The notes: generated from the sequence alone by a model not told the origin. 64,000 bases of DNA from Parvibaculum sp039680535 (GCF_039680535.1 NZ_JBDKSS010000034.1:4107-68106); one strand, 5' to 3'; numbered from the stretch's first letter, positions 24,344 through 33,325 are shown. Translations and numbers: made by a program.

Positions 24344-26340
24344 GCCTCGTCCTTCTTGACCTCGAACACGACCAGCGCCGCACCTGCCTCGACCTGATCG
24401 CCGGGCGCGACATTGACCGAGGCTATGACGCCGTCGGCAGCCGCTGCAAGCGTCTGCTCCATCTTCATCGCTTCCATGACGACGAGGCCCGTGCCCTTCT
24501 TCACATGGGCGCCCGCCTCCGCCATGACGGCCACGATCTTGCCCGGCATGGGCGATTTCAGCGCGCCCGTGTCGCCCTCGGTCGCCACATCGACGTCGAG
24601 CGGATCGGGAATGGTGAAATCATAGGTCGCGCCGCGCAGAACGAGGCTGAAGCCCCGCCCCGCGCTCACGAAGCCCGCCTTGAGCCGCAGACCATCGACG
24701 GTTGCAATGACCTCGCCCTGCGCGTTCATCGCGCCTGTCACGACATGCTCCACGCCCCCATGCGTGAAACGCCAGCCCTCGCCTTCCGGCGCGACGCGGA
24801 TGTTCAACGCCTCCTCGCCCGCGATGAGCTTCAACGTCTCGCTGCGGGCTCCCCCCAGCGTCCAGTTATCCGACGCAGACCAGGGCGACCAACGGTCACG
24901 CGCAAGGGCTTCGCCGCGCGCCGAGAGATAGCCAACCAGCGCCGCACCAAGCGCCTTCGCATCGAGCCTCTGCACGGGCACGAGCGCGCCGATGTGCCGA
25001 TCGATATAGCCGGTATCGATGTCGGCCTCGCGGAACGGGTCATGCCCCATGATCTCGGCGAGGAACGCCAGATTGGTGCGCGGGCCCGCCACTTCCGTAT
25101 CGAGCAGGAAACGACGCATCTTCGCCAGCGCCACATCGCGGCTCTCGCCATGCGCGATGATCTTGCCGATCATCGGATCGTAGAACATGGAGACTTCGTC
25201 GCCCTCCTCCACGCCCATATCGGCGCGGATGCCTTCTTCGCTGGGAAGGCGCAGGCGCGTCAGCTTGCCTGTCGAGGGAAAGAAGTTCTTCGCCGGGTCT
25301 TCTGCATAGAGACGAACCTCGACAGCATGGCCGACGAGCGGAATATCCTTCTGCGCCAGCGGCAATCTCTCGCCAGCCGCGACGCGGAGCTGCCATTCGA
25401 CGAGATCGGTGCCGGTAATCGCTTCCGTCACCGGATGCTCGACCTGAAGCCGCGTGTTCATTTCCATGAACCAGAAAGCGTCTGCGCTGAGCCCCTTCGA
25501 GCCATCGGCAATGAACTCCACCGTGCCCGCCCCGCGATAGCCGATAGCCTTCGCCGCAGCCACCGCCGCCTCGCCCATAGCGCGGCGCATTTCTTCCGGC
25601 ATGCCCGGCGCGGGCGCTTCCTCGATCACCTTCTGATGGCGGCGCTGCAGCGAACAATCGCGCTCATGCAGATAGACCGCGTTTCCATGTGCGTCGGCAA
25701 AGACCTGGATTTCGATATGACGCGGGCGCGTCACATATTTCTCGATCAGCACACGCTCATCGCCAAAGGCAGCCAGCGCCTCGCGCTGCGCGCTCTTGAG
25801 TTCCGTCGCGAAGTTTGCCGGCTCGTCCACGCGGCGCATGCCCTTGCCGCCGCCGCCCGCCACCGCCTTGATGAGCACGGGATAGCCGATCTTCTGCGCC
25901 TCGCCTTCGAGGAACAATGCGTCCTGCTCCGCCCCATGGTAGCCGGGCACCACAGGCACGCCGGCCTTTTCCATCAGCGCCTTGGCGGCGTCCTTCAGCC
26001 CCATCGCCCTGATCGCGGAGGCCGGAGGCCCGACAAAGATCAGCCCCGCCTTTTCGCATGCCTCGGCGAAGGCGACATTCTCGGAGAGAAAGCCATAACC
26101 CGGATGGATCGCTTCCGCGCCCGAACGCTTCGCGGCTTCGATGATCTTCTCGATGACGAGATAGGAGTCCTTTGCCGCGGCCGGACCGATGTGAACGGCG
26201 TCGTCCGCCTGCCTGACATGATAAGCGCCCGCATCGGCGTCGGAGTAGACCGCCACCGTGCGAAGTCCGAGACGCTTCGCCGTCCGCGTGACACGCGCGG
26301 CGATTTCGCCACGATTGGCGATGAGGAGTGAAGAAAACAT
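24340..26340 (-). CDS. mccA: Methylcrotonyl-CoA carboxylase biotin-containing subunit
   Basis: Biotin carboxylase plus biotin carrier, 666 residues. The BC domain starts LIANRGEIAARV, has the glycine-rich GGGGKGMR ATP loop and the EMNTRLQVEHPVTE block; the carrier domain near the C-terminus has the biotinyl lysine in EAMKMEQ. Together with mccB it would carboxylate 3-methylcrotonyl-CoA in leucine breakdown. Assignment to MCC rather than acetyl- or geranyl-CoA carboxylase rests on mccB and the nearby ivd. The start at 26340 is the conserved MFSSLLIANRG; the longer open frame upstream runs into a palindromic repeat. Confidence 0.88.
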   Translation of the reverse strand: MFSSLLIANRGEIAARVTRTAKRLGLRTVAVYSDADAGAYHVRQADDAVHIGPAAAKDSYLVIEKIIEAAKRSGAEAIHPGYGFLSENVAFAEACEKAGLIFVGPPASAIRAMGLKDAAKALMEKAGVPVVPGYHGAEQDALFLEGEAQKIGYPVLIKAVAGGGGKGMRRVDEPANFATELKSAQREALAAFGDERVLIEKYVTRPRHIEIQVFADAHGNAVYLHERDCSLQRRHQKVIEEAPAPGMPEEMRRAMGEAAVAAAKAIGYRGAGTVEFIADGSKGLSADAFWFMEMNTRLQVEHPVTEAITGTDLVEWQLRVAAGERLPLAQKDIPLVGHAVEVRLYAEDPAKNFFPSTGKLTRLRLPSEEGIRADMGVEEGDEVSMFYDPMIGKIIAHGESRDVALAKMRRFLLDTEVAGPRTNLAFLAEIMGHDPFREADIDTGYIDRHIGALVPVQRLDAKALGAALVGYLSARGEALARDRWSPWSASDNWTLGGARSETLKLIAGEEALNIRVAPEGEGWRFTHGGVEHVVTGAMNAQGEVIATVDGLRLKAGFVSAGRGFSLVLRGATYDFTIPDPLDVDVATEGDTGALKSPMPGKIVAVMAEAGAHVKKGTGLVVMEAMKMEQTLAAAADGVIASVNVAPGDQVEAGAALVVFEVKKDEA

Positions 26341-26363
26341 CAGACGAGACCCTTCATATTTCC

Positions 26364-26456
26364 CGTCATGGCCCGGCTTGTCCGGGCCATCCACGTCTTC
26401 CGACCGGTTGCGATCACAGAAAGACGTGGATGCCCCGCATGAAGCGGGGCATGACG
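26364..26456. repeat. Palindromic REP-like intergenic element
   Basis: A 93-base nested palindrome. Outer arms CGTCATG/CATGACG enclose two hairpins (GGCCCGG-cttgt-CCGGGCC and GCCCCGC-atgaa-GCGGGGC) plus a central pair ATCCACGTCTT (26389-26399) with AAGACGTGGAT (26421-26431), so it can fold as a cross-shape. Elements with this core are widespread between genes in alphaproteobacteria. It lies between mccB and mccA and may modulate the transcript. Confidence 0.8.
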
Positions 26457-26489
26457 CCCAAGTTCAGGTGAGGAAGAATGCATGGTCCC

Positions 26490-28097
26490 TCACATGCGGA
26501 ACACGCCGAAGCGCGTGTCCGGAACTGGCGTGTTGAGCGTGGCGGAGAAGGCGAGCGCGAGGACGCGGCGCGTTTCGCGAGGTGTGATGATGCCGTCGTC
26601 CCAGAGCCGCGCGGTCGCGAAGTAAGGATGCCCTTCCTTCTCATATTGAGCGCGGATCGGCGACTTGAAGCTGTCTTCCTCTTCCGCGCTCCAGCTTTCG
26701 CCGCGCGCTTCCATGCCCTCGCGCTTCACCGTGGCGAGAACGCTTGCCGCCTGCTCGCCGCCCATGACGGAAATGCGGGCGTTAGGCCATGTGAACAGGA
26801 AGCGCGGTGAATAGGCGCGGCCGCACATGCCGTAATTGCCCGCGCCGTAGGAGCCGCCGATAACCAGCGTAATCTTGGGCACATCGGCGCAGGCGACTGC
26901 CGTCACCATCTTCGCGCCGTCCTTCGCGATGCCGCCCGTCTCATATTCGCGGCCGACCATGAAGCCCGCAATGTTCTGAAGGAACAGAAGCGGGATGCGG
27001 CGCTGGCAGCAAAGCTCGACGAAATGAGCGACCTTCAACGCAGACTCCGAAAAGAGAATGCCGTTATTCGCTACGATACCGATGGGAATGCCGTGGAGCT
27101 TGGCAAAGCCGGTGACCACGGTCGTTCCGTAAAGCGCCTTGAACTCGTCGAATTCCGAACCGTCGACGAGGCGCGCAATGACCTCACGCACATCGTACTG
27201 GATCGAAAGCGCATGCGGCACCACGCCATCGAGTTCCGCCTCGTCGTAAAGCGGCGCGACCGGCTCCGAGAGCGGGATGTTCACATGCTTCTGACGATTG
27301 AGCGTCGAGGCGATCTGACGCGCAATGGCAAGCGCGTGATTGTCGTCCATCGCGTAATGGTCGGTGACGCCGGACTTGCGCGAATGAACATCCGCGCCGC
27401 CAAGGTCTTCCGCCGTGACCACTTCGCCCGTCGCCGCCTTCACCAGCGGCGGGCCGCCGAGGAAGATGGTGCCCTGCTTGCGCACGATGATTGTCTCGTC
27501 CGACATGGCTGGCACATAGGCGCCGCCCGCCGTGCAGGACCCCATGACGACGGCCACCTGCGGAATGCCCTTCGAGGACATGCGCGCCTGATTGTAGAAG
27601 ATGCGGCCAAAATGCTCGCGGTCCGGGAAGATTTCCGCCTGGTTCGGCAGGTTCGCGCCGCCGCTATCGACGAGGTAGAAGCATGGCAGATTGTTTTCCA
27701 GCGCGACTTCCTGCGCGCGCAGATGCTTTTTCACCGTGACCGGATAATATGTTCCGCCCTTGATCGTCGCGTCGTTGCAGACGATGACACATTCCTGCCC
27801 CGCCACGCGGCCGATGCCGGTGATGATGCCCGCCGCGTTGATCGCTTCGCCATACATGCCATGCGCGGCCATGGGCGACAGTTCAAGAAACGGCGTACCC
27901 GGATCGATGAGCCCATGCACACGGTCGCGAGGCAGAAGCTTGCCTCGGGAAACATGCCGCTCGCGCGAACGCTGATCGCCGCCTTCCGCCGCCTTCGCGC
28001 GCTCGACCGCCAGCTCGGCTACGAGGCGCGACATGGCGTCGGCGTTTTCCCTGAAGCGCGCGTCGCGCGGATTGATATTGGTCTTGAGAATGGACAT
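26490..28097 (-). CDS. mccB: Methylcrotonyl-CoA carboxylase carboxyltransferase subunit
   Basis: Carboxyltransferase of 535 residues, the normal length for MCC beta. Crotonase-like N- and C-halves are seen; diagnostic stretches are FYLVDSGGANLPNQAE, MGSCTAGGAYVPAMSDE, and FLQNIAGFMVGREYE. It transfers the carboxyl group from biotin to 3-methylcrotonyl-CoA to form 3-methylglutaconyl-CoA. It is first in the minus-strand mccB-mccA-DUF1489 unit, divergent from the TetR gene, with a candidate promoter at 28145-28173. HMG-CoA lyase and methylglutaconyl-CoA hydratase are not in the window. Confidence 0.92.
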   Translation of the reverse strand: MSILKTNINPRDARFRENADAMSRLVAELAVERAKAAEGGDQRSRERHVSRGKLLPRDRVHGLIDPGTPFLELSPMAAHGMYGEAINAAGIITGIGRVAGQECVIVCNDATIKGGTYYPVTVKKHLRAQEVALENNLPCFYLVDSGGANLPNQAEIFPDREHFGRIFYNQARMSSKGIPQVAVVMGSCTAGGAYVPAMSDETIIVRKQGTIFLGGPPLVKAATGEVVTAEDLGGADVHSRKSGVTDHYAMDDNHALAIARQIASTLNRQKHVNIPLSEPVAPLYDEAELDGVVPHALSIQYDVREVIARLVDGSEFDEFKALYGTTVVTGFAKLHGIPIGIVANNGILFSESALKVAHFVELCCQRRIPLLFLQNIAGFMVGREYETGGIAKDGAKMVTAVACADVPKITLVIGGSYGAGNYGMCGRAYSPRFLFTWPNARISVMGGEQAASVLATVKREGMEARGESWSAEEEDSFKSPIRAQYEKEGHPYFATARLWDDGIITPRETRRVLALAFSATLNTPVPDTRFGVFRM

Positions 28098-28140
28098 GGG
28101 CGCGACCGGATGATTGAAGATGGGGCCGGACTGGTATAAA

Positions 28141-28158
28141 AACGATCATACGTTCGTT
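28141..28158. promoter_or_regulatory. Candidate TetR operator in the mccB-tetR divergent region
   Basis: An 18-base imperfect palindrome, AACGATCATACGTTCGTT, symmetric at 14 of 18 positions. It lies 27 bases before the regulator start and covers the predicted mccB -10 box. The size and ACG/CGT edges suit a TetR dimer site. Confidence 0.55.
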
Positions 28159-28173
28159 TCCTGCCGCCCACAA
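28145..28173 (-). promoter_or_regulatory. Predicted mccB promoter
   Basis: On the minus strand TTGTGG (28173-28168) is followed after 17 bases by TATGAT (28150-28145). The -10 box lies inside the palindrome at 28141-28158. A plus-strand TATAAA at 28135-28140 could be the -10 box of the divergent regulator. Confidence 0.5.
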
Positions 28174-28184
28174 GTCCAGGCACA

Positions 28185-28775
28185 ATGAGCAGAACCCGAG
28201 GTTCCTCCGGCCCGAAAACGCTGGCCGCCATCAACGAGGCGGGCCTCGACCTCATTTATACCGCCGGTTACGAGGCGATGAGCCTTCGGGAACTCGCGGC
28301 CAGGGTGGGCCTTCAACCGGGCTCGCTCTACAACCATATCGAGACGAAGCAGGATCTCCTCTTCGACCTCATCCACAATCACATGGTGACGCTGCTCGCC
28401 CGGGTCGATGCGGAACTCGAAGGCGTCGAGGGGCCCGTCGAACGGCTCAAGGTCTTCGTCGCCTTCCATCTCGACTATCACATCGAGCGCAAGCGCGAGG
28501 TTTTCATCGGCTCGGCGGAGCTGCGCAGCCTCACGCCGAAGAACCGGAAGGCTATCGTCGCGCTGCGCCGTGCCTATGAAGACCGTCTTTGCGATATCCT
28601 GAAAAAAGGCGCGGCGAAAAAGCTATTCGTCGTCTCCGATCTCCGCGTGACAGCCTATGCCCTTCTCGCCATGCTGACGGGCATCTGCACCTGGTACGAT
28701 CCAAAAGGCCGCGTCAGCCGCAAGAAGCTTATCGACATTCACACGCGCCTCGTTCTCGACGGCGTGACGGCATAA
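28185..28775 (+). CDS. TetR family transcriptional regulator, likely of the mcc unit
   Basis: A 196-residue regulator. The N-terminal helix-turn-helix reads LRELAARVGLQPGSLYNHIETK (about 44-65), followed by a helical ligand-binding domain. It is divergent from mccB, with a palindrome over the mccB promoter in between, so it most likely represses mccBA and its own gene. By analogy with acyl-CoA-responsive TetR proteins, the inducer may be an acyl-CoA of leucine breakdown; this is inference. An NTF2-like gene follows 12 bases later. Confidence 0.85.
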   Translation: MSRTRGSSGPKTLAAINEAGLDLIYTAGYEAMSLRELAARVGLQPGSLYNHIETKQDLLFDLIHNHMVTLLARVDAELEGVEGPVERLKVFVAFHLDYHIERKREVFIGSAELRSLTPKNRKAIVALRRAYEDRLCDILKKGAAKKLFVVSDLRVTAYALLAMLTGICTWYDPKGRVSRKKLIDIHTRLVLDGVTA

Positions 28776-28787
28776 GAGGGAGGAAAC

Positions 28788-29183
28788 ATGTCCGGTGAAG
28801 CAAAGGCGTTTCTCAAGCGCTGGTACGCCTATATGGAAAATCCGACACCTGAGGTTCTCGACGATCTGGTCGCCGAGGATGCGGGCATTTCCTCGCCCGC
28901 CTTCTACAAGCCGAAATATTCCAAACCTTACGTGATTTCGATCCTCAACGCCGTCAACGAGGGCTTCGAGGATTTCGTCTACAAGAAGGAATGGATCGAC
29001 GGACGCGACATCATCCTCGAATTCGAGACGAGGATCGGCGACGTCAATCTGAAGGGCATCGACCGCATCACGGTGGATGAGAACGCGCGGATGAAACACA
29101 TCGAAGTGCTCATCCGCCCGCTCAATGGCCTCATCGCACTCGCCGAACACGTCAAGGCGACGCTGGCGAAAGCTGCCGCCTGA
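28788..29183 (+). CDS. NTF2-like (SnoaL/ketosteroid-isomerase fold) protein
   Basis: A 131-residue alpha+beta protein of the NTF2-like type, with the opening helix AKAFLKRWYAYMENP and the LIRPLNGLIAL closing strand/helix. Catalytic Asp/His dyads of known isomerases cannot be placed with confidence. GAGGGAGGAAAC just before the ATG is a very strong ribosome site, implying substantial expression. It is downstream of the TetR gene on the same strand, and its stop directly abuts the convergent thiolase stop with no base between. Function unknown. Confidence 0.65.
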   Translation: MSGEAKAFLKRWYAYMENPTPEVLDDLVAEDAGISSPAFYKPKYSKPYVISILNAVNEGFEDFVYKKEWIDGRDIILEFETRIGDVNLKGIDRITVDENARMKHIEVLIRPLNGLIALAEHVKATLAKAAA

Positions 29184-30380
29184 TTACATCAACTCGACCG
29201 CAAGCGCCGTCGCTTCGCCGCCGCCGATGCAGAGCGAGGCGACGCCGCGCTTGCCACCGCCCTGCTTCAGCGCGTTGAGCAGCGTCACGACGATGCGCGC
29301 GCCCGACGCGCCGATGGGATGGCCGAGCGCCGTCGCGCCGCCATAGATGTTGATGTTGTCGTGGCTGAGACCGATCTCCTTCATCGCCGCCATGACGACG
29401 ATGGCGAAGGCCTCGTTGATCTCATAAGCATCGACGTCGGAGGCCTTCCAGCCCGTCTGTTCGAAAAGCTTGTTGATCGCGCCGACGGGCGCCGTGGTGA
29501 ACCAGGCGGGCGCCTGCGCGAAGCCGGAATGGCCGCGGATCGCAGCAAGCGGCTTCAGCCCGCGCTTCTCGGCCTCCGAGAGACGCATCAGAACGAGCGC
29601 GGCGGCGCCATCCGAAATCGAGCTGGCATTCGCCGCCGTCACCGTGCCGTCCTTCGCGAAGGCGGGCTTCAGCGTCGGGATCTTTGCAGGGTCGGCCTTC
29701 AGCGGCTGTTCGTCCTGCGCGACCTCGATCTCGCCCTTGCGGCTCTGCACCGCGACGGGAACGATCTCCGGCGCGAAGCTGCCGCCCTCGATGGCGCGCT
29801 TGGCGCGGGCGAGCGACTCCAGCGCATAGGCGTCCTGCGCTTCGCGCGAGAACTGATAGTGCTTCGCCGTCTCCTCGGCATAGGTGCCCATCAACCGGCC
29901 TTCATAGGCATCCTCGAGGCCGTCCAGGAACATGTGATCCTTCACCTCGCCATGGCCGAGGCGATAGCCACCGCGCGCCTTGGTCAGCAGGTACGGCGCA
30001 TTGGTCATGCTTTCCATGCCGCCCGCGATGATGACGTCGCCATGGCCAAGCGCCAGCGCATCATGGGCGAGCATGATGGCCTTCATACCCGAGCCGCAGA
30101 CCTTGCTCACCGTGGTGCAGGTCGTCGACTGGTCGAGGCCACCCTTGAGCGCCGCCTGCCGCGCGGGCGCCTGCTTCGCGCCGGCCGAGAGCACGCAGCC
30201 CATCATCACCTCATCGACCGCGCCAGACGAGAGCCCTGCACGTTCCGCCGCCGCGCGCACTGCGACTGCGCCGAGATCCGGGCCGGAGATGTCCGCCAGC
30301 GCGCCCTGGAACCCGCCCATGGGCGTCCGCGCCGCACTCGCGATGACGACGGGATCGGTGCTTGTACGGGACTGTGTCAT
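29184..30380 (-). CDS. Acetyl-CoA acetyltransferase (thiolase)
   Basis: A 398-residue thiolase catalysing acetyl-CoA plus acyl-CoA interconversion. The acylated cysteine is C95 in SKVCGSGMK; the GHPIGASGAR histidine and the C-terminal CIGGGEA proton-transfer cysteine are present. A length under 400 and the sequence around the active site favour a biosynthetic or acetoacetyl-CoA thiolase (AtoB/PhaA type) over a long-chain FadA. That fits leucine catabolism, whose last product is acetoacetate, but the specificity is not proven. Confidence 0.92.
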   Translation of the reverse strand: MTQSRTSTDPVVIASAARTPMGGFQGALADISGPDLGAVAVRAAAERAGLSSGAVDEVMMGCVLSAGAKQAPARQAALKGGLDQSTTCTTVSKVCGSGMKAIMLAHDALALGHGDVIIAGGMESMTNAPYLLTKARGGYRLGHGEVKDHMFLDGLEDAYEGRLMGTYAEETAKHYQFSREAQDAYALESLARAKRAIEGGSFAPEIVPVAVQSRKGEIEVAQDEQPLKADPAKIPTLKPAFAKDGTVTAANASSISDGAAALVLMRLSEAEKRGLKPLAAIRGHSGFAQAPAWFTTAPVGAINKLFEQTGWKASDVDAYEINEAFAIVVMAAMKEIGLSHDNINIYGGATALGHPIGASGARIVVTLLNALKQGGGKRGVASLCIGGGEATALAVELM

Positions 30381-30465
30381 GGCTGCGTTTCCACGTTAGA
30401 TTGTTTCGAAAGGCTTGGATTCGGGGGGAACCCTAGCCCAAAACTCACGACGGGGGAAAGTTCGC

Positions 30466-31347
30466 GTGGAATTTCTGCACAATATGGATTGGGTGCTGCC
30501 ACTCAGGAGCGATGCCGCTACGTTAATCGCCAATGGCTTCACCTGGCTCGGCTATACGACCTTCTTCCTGATCGCCCTGCCGCTGGCCTACTGGTTCTGG
30601 GGCCGAGACCGCGCCATGCGCATGACGATGCTGATCGCCATCACGGCGGTCCTCAACGGCTGGCTCAAGGATCTCTGGCAGGACCCGCGGCCCGACCCGA
30701 AATACTGGCTCGATCCACGCGTCGCAGACTCCTATGGCAGACCGAGCGGGCACGCGCAGGTGGCCTTCGCCATGTGGTCGCTGATCGCCCGGGAGATCCG
30801 CCGATACTGGGCCTATGCTGTCGTGGCGATCATCATCGCGGGCGTCTGCTTCAGCCGTCTCTATCTCGGTGTCCATGATGTCGACGACGTGCTGACGGGC
30901 ATGGGGCTCGCCATCATCGGGCTCGCCATCTTTGCCTGGCTCCTCTCCCCCGCGCTCGCACCCGCGCGCAACTGGCCGGTGCTGACGCATCTCGCCATCA
31001 TCGTCATCGCGGGTGCCATCCTCTTCGCAACCTGGCCGAACGGCGAAGGGCCGGACCGCACGGTCAGCGTTCTCGCATTGCTCTTTGGCTGGGTTCTCGG
31101 CGCCGACATGGACAGGCGCCTCGCACCGAATGAGCCGGTATTGCCTGCATGGCGGGTCTGCGTCGTCATGGGCCTTGGCGGCATCGTGGTGCTGTTCGCC
31201 CTGCAAACAGGGCTCAACAGACTCGCACATGCGCTCGGCGCCGATGGAACAGCGGCAAGCTATGCCATCAACGCCGCACTGGCGTTCTACATGACGGGTC
31301 TCGCGCCCCTCGCCTTCCGCAAGCTGAGGCTGGTGAAGCAGCCTTAG
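30466..31347 (+). CDS. PAP2 family membrane phosphatase
   Basis: Integral membrane lipid-phosphate phosphatase-like protein of about 293 residues with eight or so hydrophobic helices. The three-part PAP2 signature is complete: K68...R75-P (KDLWQDPRP), PSGH (93-96) and SR (130-131) to H137 and D141. An additional C-terminal set of helices after about 150 exceeds the minimal fold. Substrate could be undecaprenyl or phosphatidate phosphates. The GTG at 30466 is chosen because GGGGGAAAG precedes it; an ATG 17 codons upstream is possible. It overlaps the thioesterase stop by four bases. Confidence 0.85.
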   Translation: MEFLHNMDWVLPLRSDAATLIANGFTWLGYTTFFLIALPLAYWFWGRDRAMRMTMLIAITAVLNGWLKDLWQDPRPDPKYWLDPRVADSYGRPSGHAQVAFAMWSLIAREIRRYWAYAVVAIIIAGVCFSRLYLGVHDVDDVLTGMGLAIIGLAIFAWLLSPALAPARNWPVLTHLAIIVIAGAILFATWPNGEGPDRTVSVLALLFGWVLGADMDRRLAPNEPVLPAWRVCVVMGLGGIVVLFALQTGLNRLAHALGADGTAASYAINAALAFYMTGLAPLAFRKLRLVKQP

Positions 31348-32135
31348 CGCTTCTCGACCACGAGGCTCTGGATGGCGCGGCCGAAATAGCCGCGTTCATC
31401 CGCGAGCTTGCCCGCCGCGATGCCGACGCCGCGCTCGTCGATCCATGTTTCGGCGTCGAGCGCGATCCACTCGCCCACCGGCATGCGGACAAAGTTGATC
31501 GACAGGTCGCCGTTGAGGAAGGTCCAGCCCTGATCGAGCACGGACGAAACGCCATTGCAGAAATCGGACGTCATGGCCGCACGCATAAGCGGCGTGTTTG
31601 CCTCGCCATGGACGATCGGCCTGATCGCGCGGAACCAGCAGGCCGCAGGCCCACCGGCGCTCAGCAGGCCGAAATTGCCGACGGCGTTCTTCACCTCAAG
31701 CCCTGAGATGAAGCCGCTGCTGCGGCGCACGATTTCGTCAATGGGTGAAGACTCCGCAGGCGACGGAATGCTCACCGGGGCCTCGGTCACGCCATTGAGA
31801 TCAGGATATTCGGCCGCCCTGATCTTCAGCGCACTGGCGCGCACGCATTCCTTGCCGCCCGCGAGAAGGCTCACGCCACAAAGCTGGATCTTCTTTCCCT
31901 CGCGCACGACCTCGGACCTGATTTCCAGCGGCGCGATGGGCACGGGCCGCAACAGGTCGATGGTCATCCGCGCGACCTGCATGGGCGCCGCTGTCGGAAT
32001 ATTCTCAACCACCCATGCGACGAGCGCGGACGGCGCGCCGCCATGCTGCATGGAAGGGTCCCACGGCCCCGCTGCATAGGCGGTGCTGTGAGCGACACTG
32101 CCTTTGACTTCGAAAACGGCGTCGACAGTCATCAT
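31344..32135 (-). CDS. Acyl-CoA thioesterase (double hotdog, TesB-like)
   Basis: A 263-residue thioesterase-family protein. Two hotdog halves are seen: the first with AGPWDPSMQHGGAPSALVA and MTIDLLRPVPIAPL, the second with WTFLNGDLSINFVRMPVGEW. This is the pattern of 4HBT-like/TesB thioesterases that hydrolyse acyl-CoA. It starts at the ATG overlapping the ivd stop (ATGA), so the two are translationally coupled; it may release CoA from branched-chain acyl intermediates. A second ATG one codon later is equally possible. Confidence 0.8.
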   Translation of the reverse strand: MMTVDAVFEVKGSVAHSTAYAAGPWDPSMQHGGAPSALVAWVVENIPTAAPMQVARMTIDLLRPVPIAPLEIRSEVVREGKKIQLCGVSLLAGGKECVRASALKIRAAEYPDLNGVTEAPVSIPSPAESSPIDEIVRRSSGFISGLEVKNAVGNFGLLSAGGPAACWFRAIRPIVHGEANTPLMRAAMTSDFCNGVSSVLDQGWTFLNGDLSINFVRMPVGEWIALDAETWIDERGVGIAAGKLADERGYFGRAIQSLVVEKR

Positions 32136-33304
32136 GCGGTCTCGTTGAAGAGTTCGCGACCGATCAGCATACGGCGGATTTCGCTGGTGCCCGCGCCGAT
32201 CTCGTAGAGCTTGGCGTCGCGCAGCAACCGGCCCGTGGGATAGTCGTTGATATATCCATTGCCGCCCAGCGTCTGCAACGCTTCGAGCGCCATCCATGTC
32301 GCCTTTTCGGCGGCATAAAGGATCGCGCCCGCCGCGTCCTTGCGCGTCGTCTGGCCGCGATCGCAGGCCTTCGCCACCGCATAGACATAGGCGCGGCAGG
32401 CATTCATGGTCGAATACATGTCGGCAAGCTTGCCCTGCATCAGCTGGAACGTGCCGATAGGCTCGCCGAACTGCTTGCGCTCATGCACATAAGGCACGAC
32501 CACATCCATGCAAGCCTGCATGATGCCGAGCGGACCGCCCGAAAGCACGGCGCGCTCATAATCGAGACCCGACATCAGCACGCGGACGCCTTCGTTCACC
32601 TTGCCGAGCACGTTTTCCTCGGGCACTTCGCAATCCTCGAAGACGAGTTCCGCCGTGTTCGAGCCGCGCATGCCGAGCTTGTCGAGCTTCTGAGCGGGCG
32701 TGAACCCCTTGAAGCCCTTCTCGATGAGGAAAGGCGTGATGCCGCGGGGGCCGCCCTGCGGATCGGTCTTGGCGTAAACAATCAGCGTGTCGGCGTCGGG
32801 CCCATTGGTGATCCACATCTTGTTGCCGTTGAGGACGTAGCGGTCGCCCTTCTTCTCGGCCTTGAGACGCATGGAGACGACGTCCGAGCCCGCGCCCGGC
32901 TCAGACATGGCCAGCGCGCCGACATGTTCGCCGGAAATGAGCTTCGGCAGATATTTGTTCTTCTGCGCGACGGTGCCCCAGCGGCGAAGCTGATTGACGC
33001 AGAGATTGGAATGGGCGCCATAGGAAAGGCCGATGCTCGCCGAGCCGCGGCTGATCTCTTCCATCGCCACGACATGTTCGAGATAGCCGAGCCCCGTCCC
33101 GCCGAATTCCTCTTCCACCGTGATGCCGAGAAGGCCGAGATTGCCGAGTTCGGGCCAGAGGTCGCGGGGGAACTGGTTGGTGCGATCGATTTCCGCCGCG
33201 CGCGGCGTGATCCTGTCGGCCGTGAAGGCGCGCACCGTGTCGCGGATCATGTCGGCAGTTTCGCCGAGATCGAAATCGAGGGACTGGAAATTCGCTGAAG
33301 ACAT
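32132..33304 (-). CDS. ivd: Isovaleryl-CoA dehydrogenase
   Basis: FAD-dependent acyl-CoA dehydrogenase of leucine catabolism, converting isovaleryl-CoA to 3-methylcrotonyl-CoA, the substrate of the MCC encoded 4 kb away. The catalytic base of this branch sits at E250 (MSGLDYERAVL), where isovaleryl-CoA dehydrogenases have it, rather than late in the protein as in other ACADs. LAMSEPGAGSD, KMWITNGP and QTLGGNGYINDYP are canonical. The length of 390 is usual. It is 21 bases downstream of the kelch gene and overlaps the thioesterase. Confidence 0.93.
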   Translation of the reverse strand: MSSANFQSLDFDLGETADMIRDTVRAFTADRITPRAAEIDRTNQFPRDLWPELGNLGLLGITVEEEFGGTGLGYLEHVVAMEEISRGSASIGLSYGAHSNLCVNQLRRWGTVAQKNKYLPKLISGEHVGALAMSEPGAGSDVVSMRLKAEKKGDRYVLNGNKMWITNGPDADTLIVYAKTDPQGGPRGITPFLIEKGFKGFTPAQKLDKLGMRGSNTAELVFEDCEVPEENVLGKVNEGVRVLMSGLDYERAVLSGGPLGIMQACMDVVVPYVHERKQFGEPIGTFQLMQGKLADMYSTMNACRAYVYAVAKACDRGQTTRKDAAGAILYAAEKATWMALEALQTLGGNGYINDYPTGRLLRDAKLYEIGAGTSEIRRMLIGRELFNETA

Positions 33305-33325
33305 GTCGCCGGCTTTCTTGATGTT

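Noticed and set aside
24505..26331. 608-codon plus-strand open frame antisense to mccA
   Set aside because: The minus strand encodes a textbook biotin carboxylase. The antisense frame is rich in Arg, His and Ala and is an artefact of high GC content.
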